Shown here piece after piece: positions 6,656 to 12,819 of a stretch of 12,819 nt of DNA. The DNA is from Syntrophobacterales bacterium. Lineage in GTDB: Bacteria; Desulfobacterota; Syntrophorhabdia; Syntrophorhabdales; WCHB1-27. Under the pieces are notes generated by a model that saw only the letters and a list, made by a program, of their open reading frames with translations, was not told the DNA's origin and did no database searches. A program made the position numbers and the translations under genes. How positions within the stretch are numbered: the first letter of the stretch is position 1; every line of letters begins with the position of its first letter. The DNA lies in contig JADGQN010000097.1 in the NCBI GenBank assembly GCA_017881765.1, positions 1 to 12,819 of the forward strand, read 5' to 3'.

Positions 6656-8514
6656 TCTTTTCTCCAGAGTCCTACCACTCCTGACGGAGCAGCAATCACC
6701 ATCAAAACAAAGAGAATTCCCAGGATCAGCGTCCATCGCTCCGTAACCGTGCTTAAAATGTTCTTTACGTAAACGACAAAGAATGCTCCGATAATCGGGC
6801 CAATCAGAGTGCCTGCTCCGCCGAAAATGATCATGGTGATGGCCTGTGCTGAAGTATCAACGGAAAAATATTCAGGGCTCACGTATCCGTTGAAGTAGAC
6901 GTACAGTAAGCCCGCTACTCCGCCCAGTACCCCCGCCACAACGAAAGAGAGGAGCTTTACCCTCTCCACGTTATAACCAAGGCTTGTCATGCGTTTCTCG
7001 CTCTCACGGATTCCCACAAGCGCAATCCCGATTCTCGACTTCACAAAGAATCTGAGGAAGACAAAAACCGCTATACATACCAGAAACGCACAATAATAAA
7101 AGGTCTCAACCGAGGTCGTCCATGCGGGACGAGGAATGGCCGCAAGTCCATCCCCTCCTCCGGTCACGGAACGCCATGAATGGGCAATCGCCCTGAAGAC
7201 TTCGGAAAAGGCGATGGTGAGCATCATGAAATAGACCCCACGGCTCCTGAGCAGCAACCAACCCAGAACCAGGGCGGCGAAAGCACAGACAAAGAGTGCT
7301 GAGCCTATTTGCAGGAAAAGACTGGATGTGAGGCGCAATGCCGTTAAACCAATAGTGTAGGCGCAGATTCCGAAAAAGACGGCATGTCCCAGCGATACAA
7401 TCCCTCCAAGACCGAGAATCAGATCGAGGCTCATTGCAAAGATGGACCAGATCAGGGCAAGGGTAAACAATCGCACATAGTAGGTGGGAAGGATGATCGG
7501 GCAGACCAACCCCGCAGCGAGCAGACATGCTGCGCAGGTCCAGGCAAAGGCAGGGCGTGCCCACCAATCTGTTTTTGCAGCTGACAGGCTGCCGGACGTT
7601 GAGGAAGGGGCTGGATCGAGGAACATTTCCTCGGTGACTGATACCTGGCTGCTGGGCGCCATGGGCAGCCCGAAAAGGCCCGTCGGTTTCGCGATGAGTG
7701 CAATGGCCATTAAGGCAAACATCGAAAACATCCCTGTCTCCGGCCAGAGCGCCTTGGCCATGGAGTCGAGTATGCCCACCAGAAGGGCACCTATGAATGC
7801 CCCCTTCAAGCTACCCAAACCGCCAACGATGACCACCGCCATGGCATACAACAGCACCTCGATATCAAGACCGGGATAGACACCCAGGAAAGGAGCCCCT
7901 ATGCAGCCCGCAAGTCCTGTCAGCAACGTGCCGAAGCCAAAGGTCACCGTCATCAGAAGATTCATTCGAATACCGACGCCGGTTGCCATCTCTCCATCAT
8001 CGACGGCAGCCCTGATGAAAATGCCCAGCCGTGTGCGCGCAAGAATCCACCATAGGAGGAGAACGATTACGACGCCGATCAGCAAGATAAGAAGTCGATA
8101 GGTCGGGTAGGAAAAACCGGCGATGTTGGTGGCACCGCTGAGCATGGGAACCTTCTCCAGCAGTACCGGTGTTCCTCCCCATATCCACTGGGCCAGATCT
8201 CCAAACACAAATATGAGACCGAAAGTCAGTAACACCTGGGCCAGCGGGTTAACCCGGAACCGGCGAAGGAGATAACGTTCAGTCAGCATCCCCAGCGCAG
8301 CCATTGAAAGCATCGCCGCAATTACCGCAAGGGGAAAGCTGCCGGTAAAGCGGGCAACTGAAAATCCGATGTATCCTCCGAGCAGGTAAAAAGAACCATG
8401 GGAGAGGTTAACGATGCGACATAACCCGAAGATAAGGGATAGTCCGGCTGCGATAACGAAAAGGAGCATCCCGAAGGAGAGACCATTGACGATGTGAGTA
8501 AGCCAGTAGAGCAT
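6613..8514 (-). CDS. livHM: fused LivH-LivM permease of a HAAT-type ABC importer
   Basis: Both inner-membrane channel subunits are encoded as one 633-aa chain. Residues 1 to about 285 are LivH-like (LSHGSFYLLGGY at 37-48; coupling-loop region around RAAVDDGEMATGVGI at 168-182). A polar linker of about 285-318, rich in Ser, Ala and Pro, follows. Residues from about 320 to the end are LivM-like (LGLGGIVSLGHAVFFGICAY at 367-386; GIRESEKRMTSLGYN in the second coupling loop; a basic C-terminal tail). Many hydrophobic helices are obvious in both halves. LivH and LivM are usually separate proteins of about 300 aa each; natural fusions are known in this superfamily. The frame is open throughout with no sign of sequencing error. 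The ribosome site before the ATG is weak. It is the first gene of the leftward transcription unit. Confidence 0.92.
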   Translation of the reverse strand: MLYWLTHIVNGLSFGMLLFVIAAGLSLIFGLCRIVNLSHGSFYLLGGYIGFSVARFTGSFPLAVIAAMLSMAALGMLTERYLLRRFRVNPLAQVLLTFGLIFVFGDLAQWIWGGTPVLLEKVPMLSGATNIAGFSYPTYRLLILLIGVVIVLLLWWILARTRLGIFIRAAVDDGEMATGVGIRMNLLMTVTFGFGTLLTGLAGCIGAPFLGVYPGLDIEVLLYAMAVVIVGGLGSLKGAFIGALLVGILDSMAKALWPETGMFSMFALMAIALIAKPTGLFGLPMAPSSQVSVTEEMFLDPAPSSTSGSLSAAKTDWWARPAFAWTCAACLLAAGLVCPIILPTYYVRLFTLALIWSIFAMSLDLILGLGGIVSLGHAVFFGICAYTIGLTALRLTSSLFLQIGSALFVCAFAALVLGWLLLRSRGVYFMMLTIAFSEVFRAIAHSWRSVTGGGDGLAAIPRPAWTTSVETFYYCAFLVCIAVFVFLRFFVKSRIGIALVGIRESEKRMTSLGYNVERVKLLSFVVAGVLGGVAGLLYVYFNGYVSPEYFSVDTSAQAITMIIFGGAGTLIGPIIGAFFVVYVKNILSTVTERWTLILGILFVLMVIAAPSGVVGLWRKEWYKFRKKKSLSSE

Positions 8515-8776
8515 AACTTTAGAGATGCGGCGGAAATCGCCTTACCCGGCCAGACCTGTTCATGGGCTGATTCACGAGTGTAGTATGTTCGGAGCGATAA
8601 AATCAACTTTAATCTCCGCATGAACCTGCATTAAGAACCTCAATTCAAAGCTCAATTTAGATCTTGACTTCAACCTGAATTTGATTAAGATGTAGTTAGC
8701 CGGTGGGACCTCTTGCTGCGCCTGACGGCGGGAATATACAAACGCACGGCAGCCACAAAAAAGTAAAGGAGAGAAC
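8515..8776. promoter_or_regulatory. divergent promoter/operator region between livHM and livK
   Basis: This is the only divergent intergenic region in the window, so leftward and rightward promoters and a shared operator are expected here. The centre (about 8600-8695) is AT-rich. It holds a direct repeat CTCAATT (8639-8645 and 8651-8657; repeat period 12 bp) and a small inverted repeat TTCA-ACC-TGAA just after 8668. These could be regulator sites, but no known operator is recognised. No gene is seen here. Confidence 0.55.
8664..8691 (+). promoter_or_regulatory. sigma-70-like promoter for livK
   Basis: TTGACT (8664-8669) and TAAGAT (8686-8691) are separated by 16 bp, pointing toward livK. This leaves a leader of about 80 nt before the ATG at 8777. 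The -35 matches consensus at five of six positions. Confidence 0.5.
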
Positions 8777-9952
8777 ATGAAAAGCGTTCGAGCGATCCTA
8801 TTCGTCTTTCTTGCCTTTATCCTTGTACTGCCCTTCACGGCGCACGGTGCCCCCAAGCAATCAATCACCATCGGTCTTCTCGCATCCGTGACCGGTCCCA
8901 TGAGCTTCCAGGGCAACGCTATTGTGAGAGGGTTCACTCTGGCGCTTGAAGAGGCATCGTATCAAGTCGCCGGCAAGAAGATTAACGTTGTCACGGAAGA
9001 TGAGGTTATTTCACCGGCCATCGCGCTCACCAAGACTCAAAAACTGGTGGAGAAGGATCATGTGGACGTGCTGGTAGGGCCCGTGAACAGTGCCGCAGCC
9101 CCTGCCATGCGAGACTACGTGGTCCAGCAGAAGGTTCCCTGGATTGTGCCTCTGGCCATGCCGGAGAATCTAACGCTTCCACCGCTGGCGAACAAGTATA
9201 CGTTTCGTGTTCAGGCGATTCCCAGTCAGTTGAACTTCCCCTTTGCTGAATGGCTTTATAAAAACAGAGGGTATCGCAAGATGGCCGCAATCGGCATGGA
9301 TTTTCCCGCGGGACGTGATTCGGTAGCGGCTTTTAAACGCAGCTTTGAGGCCGCAAAGGGCCAGATTGTGCAGGAAATCTTTACGCCCCTTAACACCCCC
9401 GACTACGGACCCTATCTCTCACAGATAAAGAAAGGGGAGGTGGATGCGGTGTATGCCTGGTATGCGGGTGCCGACGCCATAAAGTTTGACTCGCAATACG
9501 TTGATTTCGGCCTTAAAGATAAAGTACCGCTCACCGGATTCATGGGCATTACCGAAGAAGTGATAATGGATTCCGTGAAGCATCTCGTCAAAGGAGACAC
9601 GGTCATTGCGGCTTACGTGGCCACGATCGACACTCCGGAGAACAAAAAGTTCGTGGCAGCCTACCGGGCCAAATATAATGCAGACCCGGCTTTACCCGCA
9701 AATAACGCTTACGACGCTGCCAAAATTTTATTGTCGGCGATTGACAGCCTTAAGGGTGATATTTCGGATAAGGACAAATTTTTGGCGGCCATCTCCAAGG
9801 TCAAGCTGAACAGCGCCCGAGGGCCGATCTTCTTTGACGAACATGGTCAAATCGTTACCGACATATACGTCTGTGTAGCTGACACAAAGGATGGGAAGAT
9901 GCAGAACAATGTCATTGATACGATCAAGGCAGCCAGGCAGAGACTGCCATGA
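8777..9952 (+). CDS. livK: periplasmic substrate-binding protein, LivK/HAAT family
   Basis: This is the solute receptor of the importer, 391 aa. An N-terminal signal peptide (positive start, hydrophobic 6-20, likely cleavage after AHG at residue 24) exports it to the periplasm; no lipobox cysteine is present. The mature part starts with the family pattern ITIGLLASVTGPMSFQG and continues with the type I periplasmic-binding fold (VDVLVGPVNSAAAPAM around 96-111). The start has a strong AGGAG site 7 nt upstream. It is read away from the permease and ATPase genes across a shared promoter region. Related receptors bind leucine-type amino acids, amides or aromatic acids; pocket residues cannot be assigned by eye, so the ligand is open. 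Confidence 0.93.
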   Translation: MKSVRAILFVFLAFILVLPFTAHGAPKQSITIGLLASVTGPMSFQGNAIVRGFTLALEEASYQVAGKKINVVTEDEVISPAIALTKTQKLVEKDHVDVLVGPVNSAAAPAMRDYVVQQKVPWIVPLAMPENLTLPPLANKYTFRVQAIPSQLNFPFAEWLYKNRGYRKMAAIGMDFPAGRDSVAAFKRSFEAAKGQIVQEIFTPLNTPDYGPYLSQIKKGEVDAVYAWYAGADAIKFDSQYVDFGLKDKVPLTGFMGITEEVIMDSVKHLVKGDTVIAAYVATIDTPENKKFVAAYRAKYNADPALPANNAYDAAKILLSAIDSLKGDISDKDKFLAAISKVKLNSARGPIFFDEHGQIVTDIYVCVADTKDGKMQNNVIDTIKAARQRLP

Positions 9953-9980
9953 CGCGGTTGCGCGGGAAAGGGGCCCAGTA

Positions 9981-11210
9981 ATGAAGAATGAAGCCCCCGG
10001 TTTTCTAAATAAGAATATGGAGCTGATCGCGTACCACGATCTCGACGAAAAGCCCGGCTTTAAAATGGCTATTCAGGAGATAGGCGGACGTTGGTACATG
10101 TATATTGCCCATTTCTGGCACCGCGGCTGGACAATTCTCGATATCACGCATCCTTCAACTCCTGAGCTGGTGAAGTTTATCCCCGGCCCCGCCAACACAT
10201 GGACCGTCCAGATCCAGGTCGCCGAAGGCACGATGATCACCGCACTGGAAAGAGTCGGTGATGGATTTGACACACGGCTGGATGCCTGGGGGTACGACCC
10301 GTCAGTGCCCTTCCAGGAAGGCATCCTCATCTGGGATGTGAAGAACCCGGCAGACCCCAAACAGATAGGCTCTTTTGCAACGGGAGGGCTTGGAACGCAC
10401 CGCAACTTTTACGCGGGAGGCAAGTATGCCTATCTCGCTGCCAACATGAAAGGTTACAAGGGAAATATATTCGTCGTCCTCGACATGAGTGACCCAACCC
10501 ATCCGAAGGAGGTCTCCCGATGGTGGGTCAAGGGGCAATGGGAAGAGGGAGGAGAGAACGCTGACCGGTTTTACCAGCTTCACGGGCCGTATGTCCTGGG
10601 CAATCGGGCCTATCTCCCGTACGGCAGGGGCGGCTTTATCATTCTGGATATCTCCGATCTTGCTCACCCGCGTCAGATCAGCCGGATCGACATCGGAGAC
10701 TTCGGCAGCATCGTCGGTGCCCACACGTACTTACCCATTCCATCCAGGAAGCTGGCTATCGCCACGACTGAAGCCATTCTCGAAGACGAACGCGACCCCC
10801 TCAATCTTGTTCTGGTAGTAGACATCAGCAACGAAGAACGGCCCAAGCCGATTGCCAATTTCCCTGTGCCCATTCCCCCGGATGAGCTTGGCGTCTCGGA
10901 TTTCCATGAGATGGGGGGAAAGTTCGGGCCGCACAACGTGCACATGCCTCATCAGCAATCTTGTCTTGCTGAGGTGCACGATATTATCCACATCTGCTAC
11001 GAGAGCGGGGGCTTATGGCTCTATGATATCCGTGCGCCGGGCGTCCCAAAGCCGATCGCCTATTTTATACCCGCTTCTCCAAAGGAGAGAAGGGGGTTTC
11101 TTCCCAAAGACCTGGCGACTCAGACTGAAGACGTGATTGTGGACAGCCGCGGGTACATTTATATCACCGATAAGACTCACGGTCTCTTCATTCTCCGCCA
11201 TGTGGAATAA
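9981..11210 (+). CDS. LVIVD-repeat beta-propeller protein, function unknown
   Basis: A 409-aa protein built of repeats with the pattern G-hydrophobic-x-hydrophobic-D-[IV/M]-x-x-P-x-x-P, typical of LVIVD repeats. Visible units begin near residues 49 (GWTILDITHP), 114 (GILIWDVKNP), 162 (NIFVVLDMSDP), 218 (GFIILDISD), 276 (LVLVVDISN), 344 (GLWLYDI) and 401 (GLFIL). Seven units fit a seven-bladed propeller. Histidines cluster in the loops (H44, H47, H140, H201, H248, H318, H321, H324), which could bind metal or a cofactor; that is inference. There is no signal peptide, so it should be cytoplasmic. I chose the ATG at 9981 because an AAAGGGG site lies before it and an upstream ATG at 9891 would lie inside livK. 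It follows livK by 28 bp and is surely co-transcribed. No enzymatic role is known to me for this family. Confidence 0.85.
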   Translation: MKNEAPGFLNKNMELIAYHDLDEKPGFKMAIQEIGGRWYMYIAHFWHRGWTILDITHPSTPELVKFIPGPANTWTVQIQVAEGTMITALERVGDGFDTRLDAWGYDPSVPFQEGILIWDVKNPADPKQIGSFATGGLGTHRNFYAGGKYAYLAANMKGYKGNIFVVLDMSDPTHPKEVSRWWVKGQWEEGGENADRFYQLHGPYVLGNRAYLPYGRGGFIILDISDLAHPRQISRIDIGDFGSIVGAHTYLPIPSRKLAIATTEAILEDERDPLNLVLVVDISNEERPKPIANFPVPIPPDELGVSDFHEMGGKFGPHNVHMPHQQSCLAEVHDIIHICYESGGLWLYDIRAPGVPKPIAYFIPASPKERRGFLPKDLATQTEDVIVDSRGYIYITDKTHGLFILRHVE

Positions 11211-11287
11211 AAAGTGAAATAAGAATGGCCGGGAAGAGGCGGACGTCCCGGTACACTATGCAGAGAAACTAAAAGTGTGAAGAAAAG

Positions 11288-11292
11288 GGAGG
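11288..11292 (+). promoter_or_regulatory. ribosome binding site that decides the SDR start
   Basis: GGAGG lies 6 nt before the GTG at 11299 and 12 nt before the in-frame ATG at 11305. The spacing favours GTG. The choice changes the protein by only two residues. Confidence 0.6.
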
Positions 11293-11298
11293 TGTCCT

Positions 11299-12066
11299 GT
11301 GAGTATGCCGGATTTTTCATTAAACGGTGAGGTGGTCATCGTCACCGGCGCGCGGCGCGGAATAGGGAAGGCCATCGCACTTACGTTGGCCGGGGCCGGC
11401 GCTGACGTCGCGGTCTGTGACCTCGTTGATGATGATGGTCAGCTTCAGGCTGTGGCGGGGGAGATCGAAAAACTTGGCCGTCGCTCCCTGCCCGTCAAAG
11501 TGGATACGAGCAAGCGTGCCGAAGTAGAGACCATGGTGCAAAAAGTGCTGGATCGATTCGGCCAGATCGACATTCTCATGAACAACGCGGGTATTCTCAT
11601 CAGATCGTCGCTTCTCGACCTGCCCGAGGAAGACTGGGACAGGCTGATGGCTGTCGATCTCAAAAGTTACTACTTGTGTGCGCAGGCGGTTGGCCGGCAC
11701 ATGGTCGAACGGAAGCGGGGTAGAATAGTAAACACGGCATCACAGTTTGCTTTCCGGACTATGCCGGGCATGGGGCCTTACTCTATTGCAAAGGCAGGGG
11801 TCGTCATGCTTACCCGGGCTCTGGCTCAGGAACTGGGCAAACATGGAATAAGGGTCAATGCCATCGCTCCTGGACTGGTCAAAACTGAGTTCAGCAGGGA
11901 GAGCTGGATCAATCCTGATTTTGTGAAACAGTACTCGGCTCAGATGCCGCTCGGCCGAATGGGGGAAACGACGGATCTCACGGGCGCCGCTCTCTTCCTG
12001 GCCTCGGACGCTTCCGCCTACGTCACGGGACATACAATCCTGATAGATGGGGGTGCATTAGCCTAA
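11299..12066 (+). CDS. classical short-chain dehydrogenase/reductase
   Basis: An NAD(P)-dependent oxidoreductase of the classical SDR family, 255 aa, typical length. It has the cofactor motif TGARRGIG (16-23), NNAG (95-98), catalytic S148, Y161 and K165 (YSIAK), and the late PG motif at 191-192. Asp41 at the end of the second strand suggests NAD(H) rather than NADP(H). At the usual structural Asn of the catalytic tetrad the sequence reads VDLKSYY (D120), a change seen in some SDRs. No signal peptide. It lies 88 bp after the propeller gene on the same strand. It resembles FabG/KduD-type reductases in overall pattern. Phloroglucinol reductase is also an SDR, so a role in reducing the transhydroxylase product is possible but unproven. 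Confidence 0.93.
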   Translation: MSMPDFSLNGEVVIVTGARRGIGKAIALTLAGAGADVAVCDLVDDDGQLQAVAGEIEKLGRRSLPVKVDTSKRAEVETMVQKVLDRFGQIDILMNNAGILIRSSLLDLPEEDWDRLMAVDLKSYYLCAQAVGRHMVERKRGRIVNTASQFAFRTMPGMGPYSIAKAGVVMLTRALAQELGKHGIRVNAIAPGLVKTEFSRESWINPDFVKQYSAQMPLGRMGETTDLTGAALFLASDASAYVTGHTILIDGGALA

Positions 12067-12169
12067 AACGACGCCGCGCCGGCTCGAGCATTCAGTAAAA
12101 CCAACTGTCCGGAACGAGTGACGGGGAGAGGATGAAAACTGCGGCACGAGGCCAACTGCGCCGAGTAGC

Positions 12170-12191
12170 CCTGGGGAATCTTACCCCCAGG
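12170..12191 (-). ncRNA. group II intron domain VI hairpin
   Basis: A perfect 7-bp stem CCTGGGG/CCCCAGG with an 8-nt loop follows domain V in the expected place. A bulged branch-point adenosine in the stem is not obvious, so splicing ability is uncertain. Confidence 0.6.
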
Positions 12192-12197
12192 CCCTCA

Positions 12198-12233
12198 CAC
12201 ATCCGTACGTGAATCTCTCGATTCATACGGCTC
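12198..12233 (-). ncRNA. group II intron domain V
   Basis: The minus strand begins GAGCCGTATGAATC, has a GAGA tetraloop, and returns with GATTCACGTACGG. This is the conserved catalytic domain V: the AGC triad at its base, a GNRA loop, and a two-base AC bulge on the 3' side. The outermost base pair appears broken compared with the GTACGGATCTG form I recall from relatives. Confidence 0.8.
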
Positions 12234-12240
12234 GTACCAT

Positions 12241-12298
12241 CTCGCCGCTCAGGTAGCCCCGGCGGCGCGGCCTTACCCTCTGGCTCCTCCCATTGCTG
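12241..12298 (-). pseudogene. remnant of the intron-encoded reverse transcriptase N-terminus
   Basis: The minus-strand frame reads QQWEEPEGKA at 12298-12269, which matches the start of many group II intron reverse transcriptases (…EEPEGKAKPF…). Instead of going on into the polymerase domain, it passes within about 30 nt into the sequence just before domain V. Nearly the whole RT/maturase gene has therefore been deleted. Confidence 0.5.
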
Positions 12299-12703
12299 GT
12301 TGGCCAAACAGTCCGGCCAGATGATCCAACCCCTTCGCTCCATCCCCATTACAGGGACTTCAACGCTAGTACGGGTCAGTCCGCCCCTGTGCCCCGCATC
12401 GGTACTCTCACCCTCATCGGTGCTTCCCACTTGAGCTTCTCCCTTCGCATCGGGACGACAGGTTCCCACGTTCCATACAAGAGCCTGATCCAGGTTCACG
12501 CCACCTGCAAACCGGCTCCGAGGGGCCTACCCTCCTCTCTTGTACGACTTCGTGGCGCAATTTCACCAACTGCAGTATTCAGGAATAACCTAGTACCATT
12601 GCGCATTACCATTAGTAACAGTCGGCCGCATGCGCCGGTGAGGTAACGTGGAAATGTCTGGCTGCGGCCGCCCTGCTCCATCCGTGATAAGGATAACGGT
12701 CGT

Positions 12704-12819
12704 CTACTTTACGATCAGATTATTCTTTACGGATTTGACCCCTTTGACGGTCCGTGTGATTTGACCCGCCTTATCGACGGCGTTCTGAGAATTAACGAAG
12801 CCGCTCAGCTGGACGATGC
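12704..12819 (-). CDS. BON-domain protein, C-terminal fragment cut by the window edge
   Basis: Thirty-seven codons and a TAG stop are visible on the minus strand, entering from the right edge. The peptide begins IVQLSGFVNSQ and continues with a helix and then VKGVKSVKNNLIVK, the hallmark end of a BON domain (as in OsmY-type periplasmic or outer-membrane-associated proteins that bind phospholipid). The start, any signal peptide and any further BON copies lie outside the window. The putative intron begins about 30 bp after its stop. Confidence 0.8.
   Translation of the reverse strand, partial: IVQLSGFVNSQNAVDKAGQITRTVKGVKSVKNNLIVK

Larger units (their letters stand above)
12160..12673 (-). mobile_element. 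group II intron lacking its reverse transcriptase gene (approximate ends)
   Basis: Read on the minus strand this stretch has the order and sequence style of a bacterial group II intron. The 5' part holds paired segments 12663-12669 with 12624-12630 (GGCCGCA type) and 12598-12604 with 12555-12561 (ATTGCGC type). Then come the intron-typical blocks GGAACGTGGGAACCTG and GTAATGGGGATGGAGCGAAG. A clear domain V (12198-12233) and a domain VI hairpin (12170-12191) close it, ending near CTACTCGGC. The 5' end may be GGGCG at 12673-12669, a variant of the GTGYG consensus. Total length is about 514 bp where intact relatives carry a reverse transcriptase frame of over 1 kb before domain V. It lies between the 3' ends of the SDR and BON genes. 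Apart from the intron, 12067-12159 shows nothing I recognise. Confidence 0.75.

Noticed and set aside
6656..6736. Extended N-terminus of LivG
   Set aside because: It is antisense-free but lies inside the permease C-terminal coding region in another frame; the ATG at 6655 has a ribosome site and gives the normal family length.
8572..8937. 121-aa minus-strand frame overlapping the start of livK
   Set aside because: It is antisense to the livK signal peptide and covers the promoter region, with no recognisable domain.
9891..9980. Extended N-terminus of the LVIVD protein
   Set aside because: It overlaps livK in another frame and adds arginine-rich sequence unlike the repeat domain.
11232..11264. 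Hairpin CCGGGA...TCCCGG between the propeller and SDR genes as a terminator
   Set aside because: The loop is long and no T-run follows, so read-through into the SDR gene is more likely.
12092..12499. 135-aa minus-strand reading frame as a protein gene
   Set aside because: It reads through conserved RNA parts of a group II intron, including domains V and VI; similar spurious frames are common in such introns.
1..12819. CRISPR arrays, tRNA or rRNA genes
   Set aside because: No regularly spaced direct repeats, tRNA cloverleaf or rRNA sequence was seen on either strand.

Overview
The window looks like accessory catabolic DNA from a strictly anaerobic, Gram-negative bacterium. A sulfate-reducing or syntrophic aromatic degrader of the Desulfobacterota type (Syntrophorhabdus/Pelobacter-like) is my inference from gene content, not something the sequence proves. 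The main evidence is a molybdenum enzyme pair (70-3908, minus strand) of the pyrogallol-phloroglucinol transhydroxylase family. In it the four residues I recall as catalytic or Mo-binding in the Pelobacter acidigallici enzyme (H144, D174, S175, Y404) are all present at one constant offset of +136. That offset equals an extra N-terminal domain, which resembles an SCP2 sterol-carrier fold.

Layout. Minus strand, read from 8514 downward: a fused LivH-LivM permease, LivG, LivF, a secreted beta-carbonic anhydrase, then the transhydroxylase large subunit (GTG start) and its three-cluster Fe-S subunit, joined by an ATGA overlap. Plus strand, from the divergent promoter region at 8515-8776: a LivK-like substrate-binding protein, a cytoplasmic LVIVD-repeat beta-propeller, and a short-chain dehydrogenase/reductase. 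After the reductase lies a shrunken group II intron (about 12160-12673, minus strand) whose reverse transcriptase gene is almost wholly gone. The last piece, entering from the right edge on the minus strand, is the C-terminal end of a BON-domain protein.

Two copies of a 143-bp MITE-like element (4014-4156 and 5751-5893) lie in opposite orientation, about 94% identical by my hand alignment. Each has terminal inverted repeats and a 3-bp TWA target duplication. One copy landed exactly on the stop codon of livG and duplicated it, separating livG from livF without damaging either. The other lies between the carbonic anhydrase gene and the transhydroxylase promoter region.

Working model (inference): the HAAT-type ABC transporter imports an aromatic or other small carboxylated substrate. 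The transhydroxylase moves a hydroxyl group on a polyhydroxylated ring, and the SDR may carry out a following ring or keto reduction, since phloroglucinol reductase is an SDR. The LVIVD propeller has an unknown role. No ring-opening hydrolase or CoA ligase is inside the window, so the pathway is incomplete here and the substrate is unproven.
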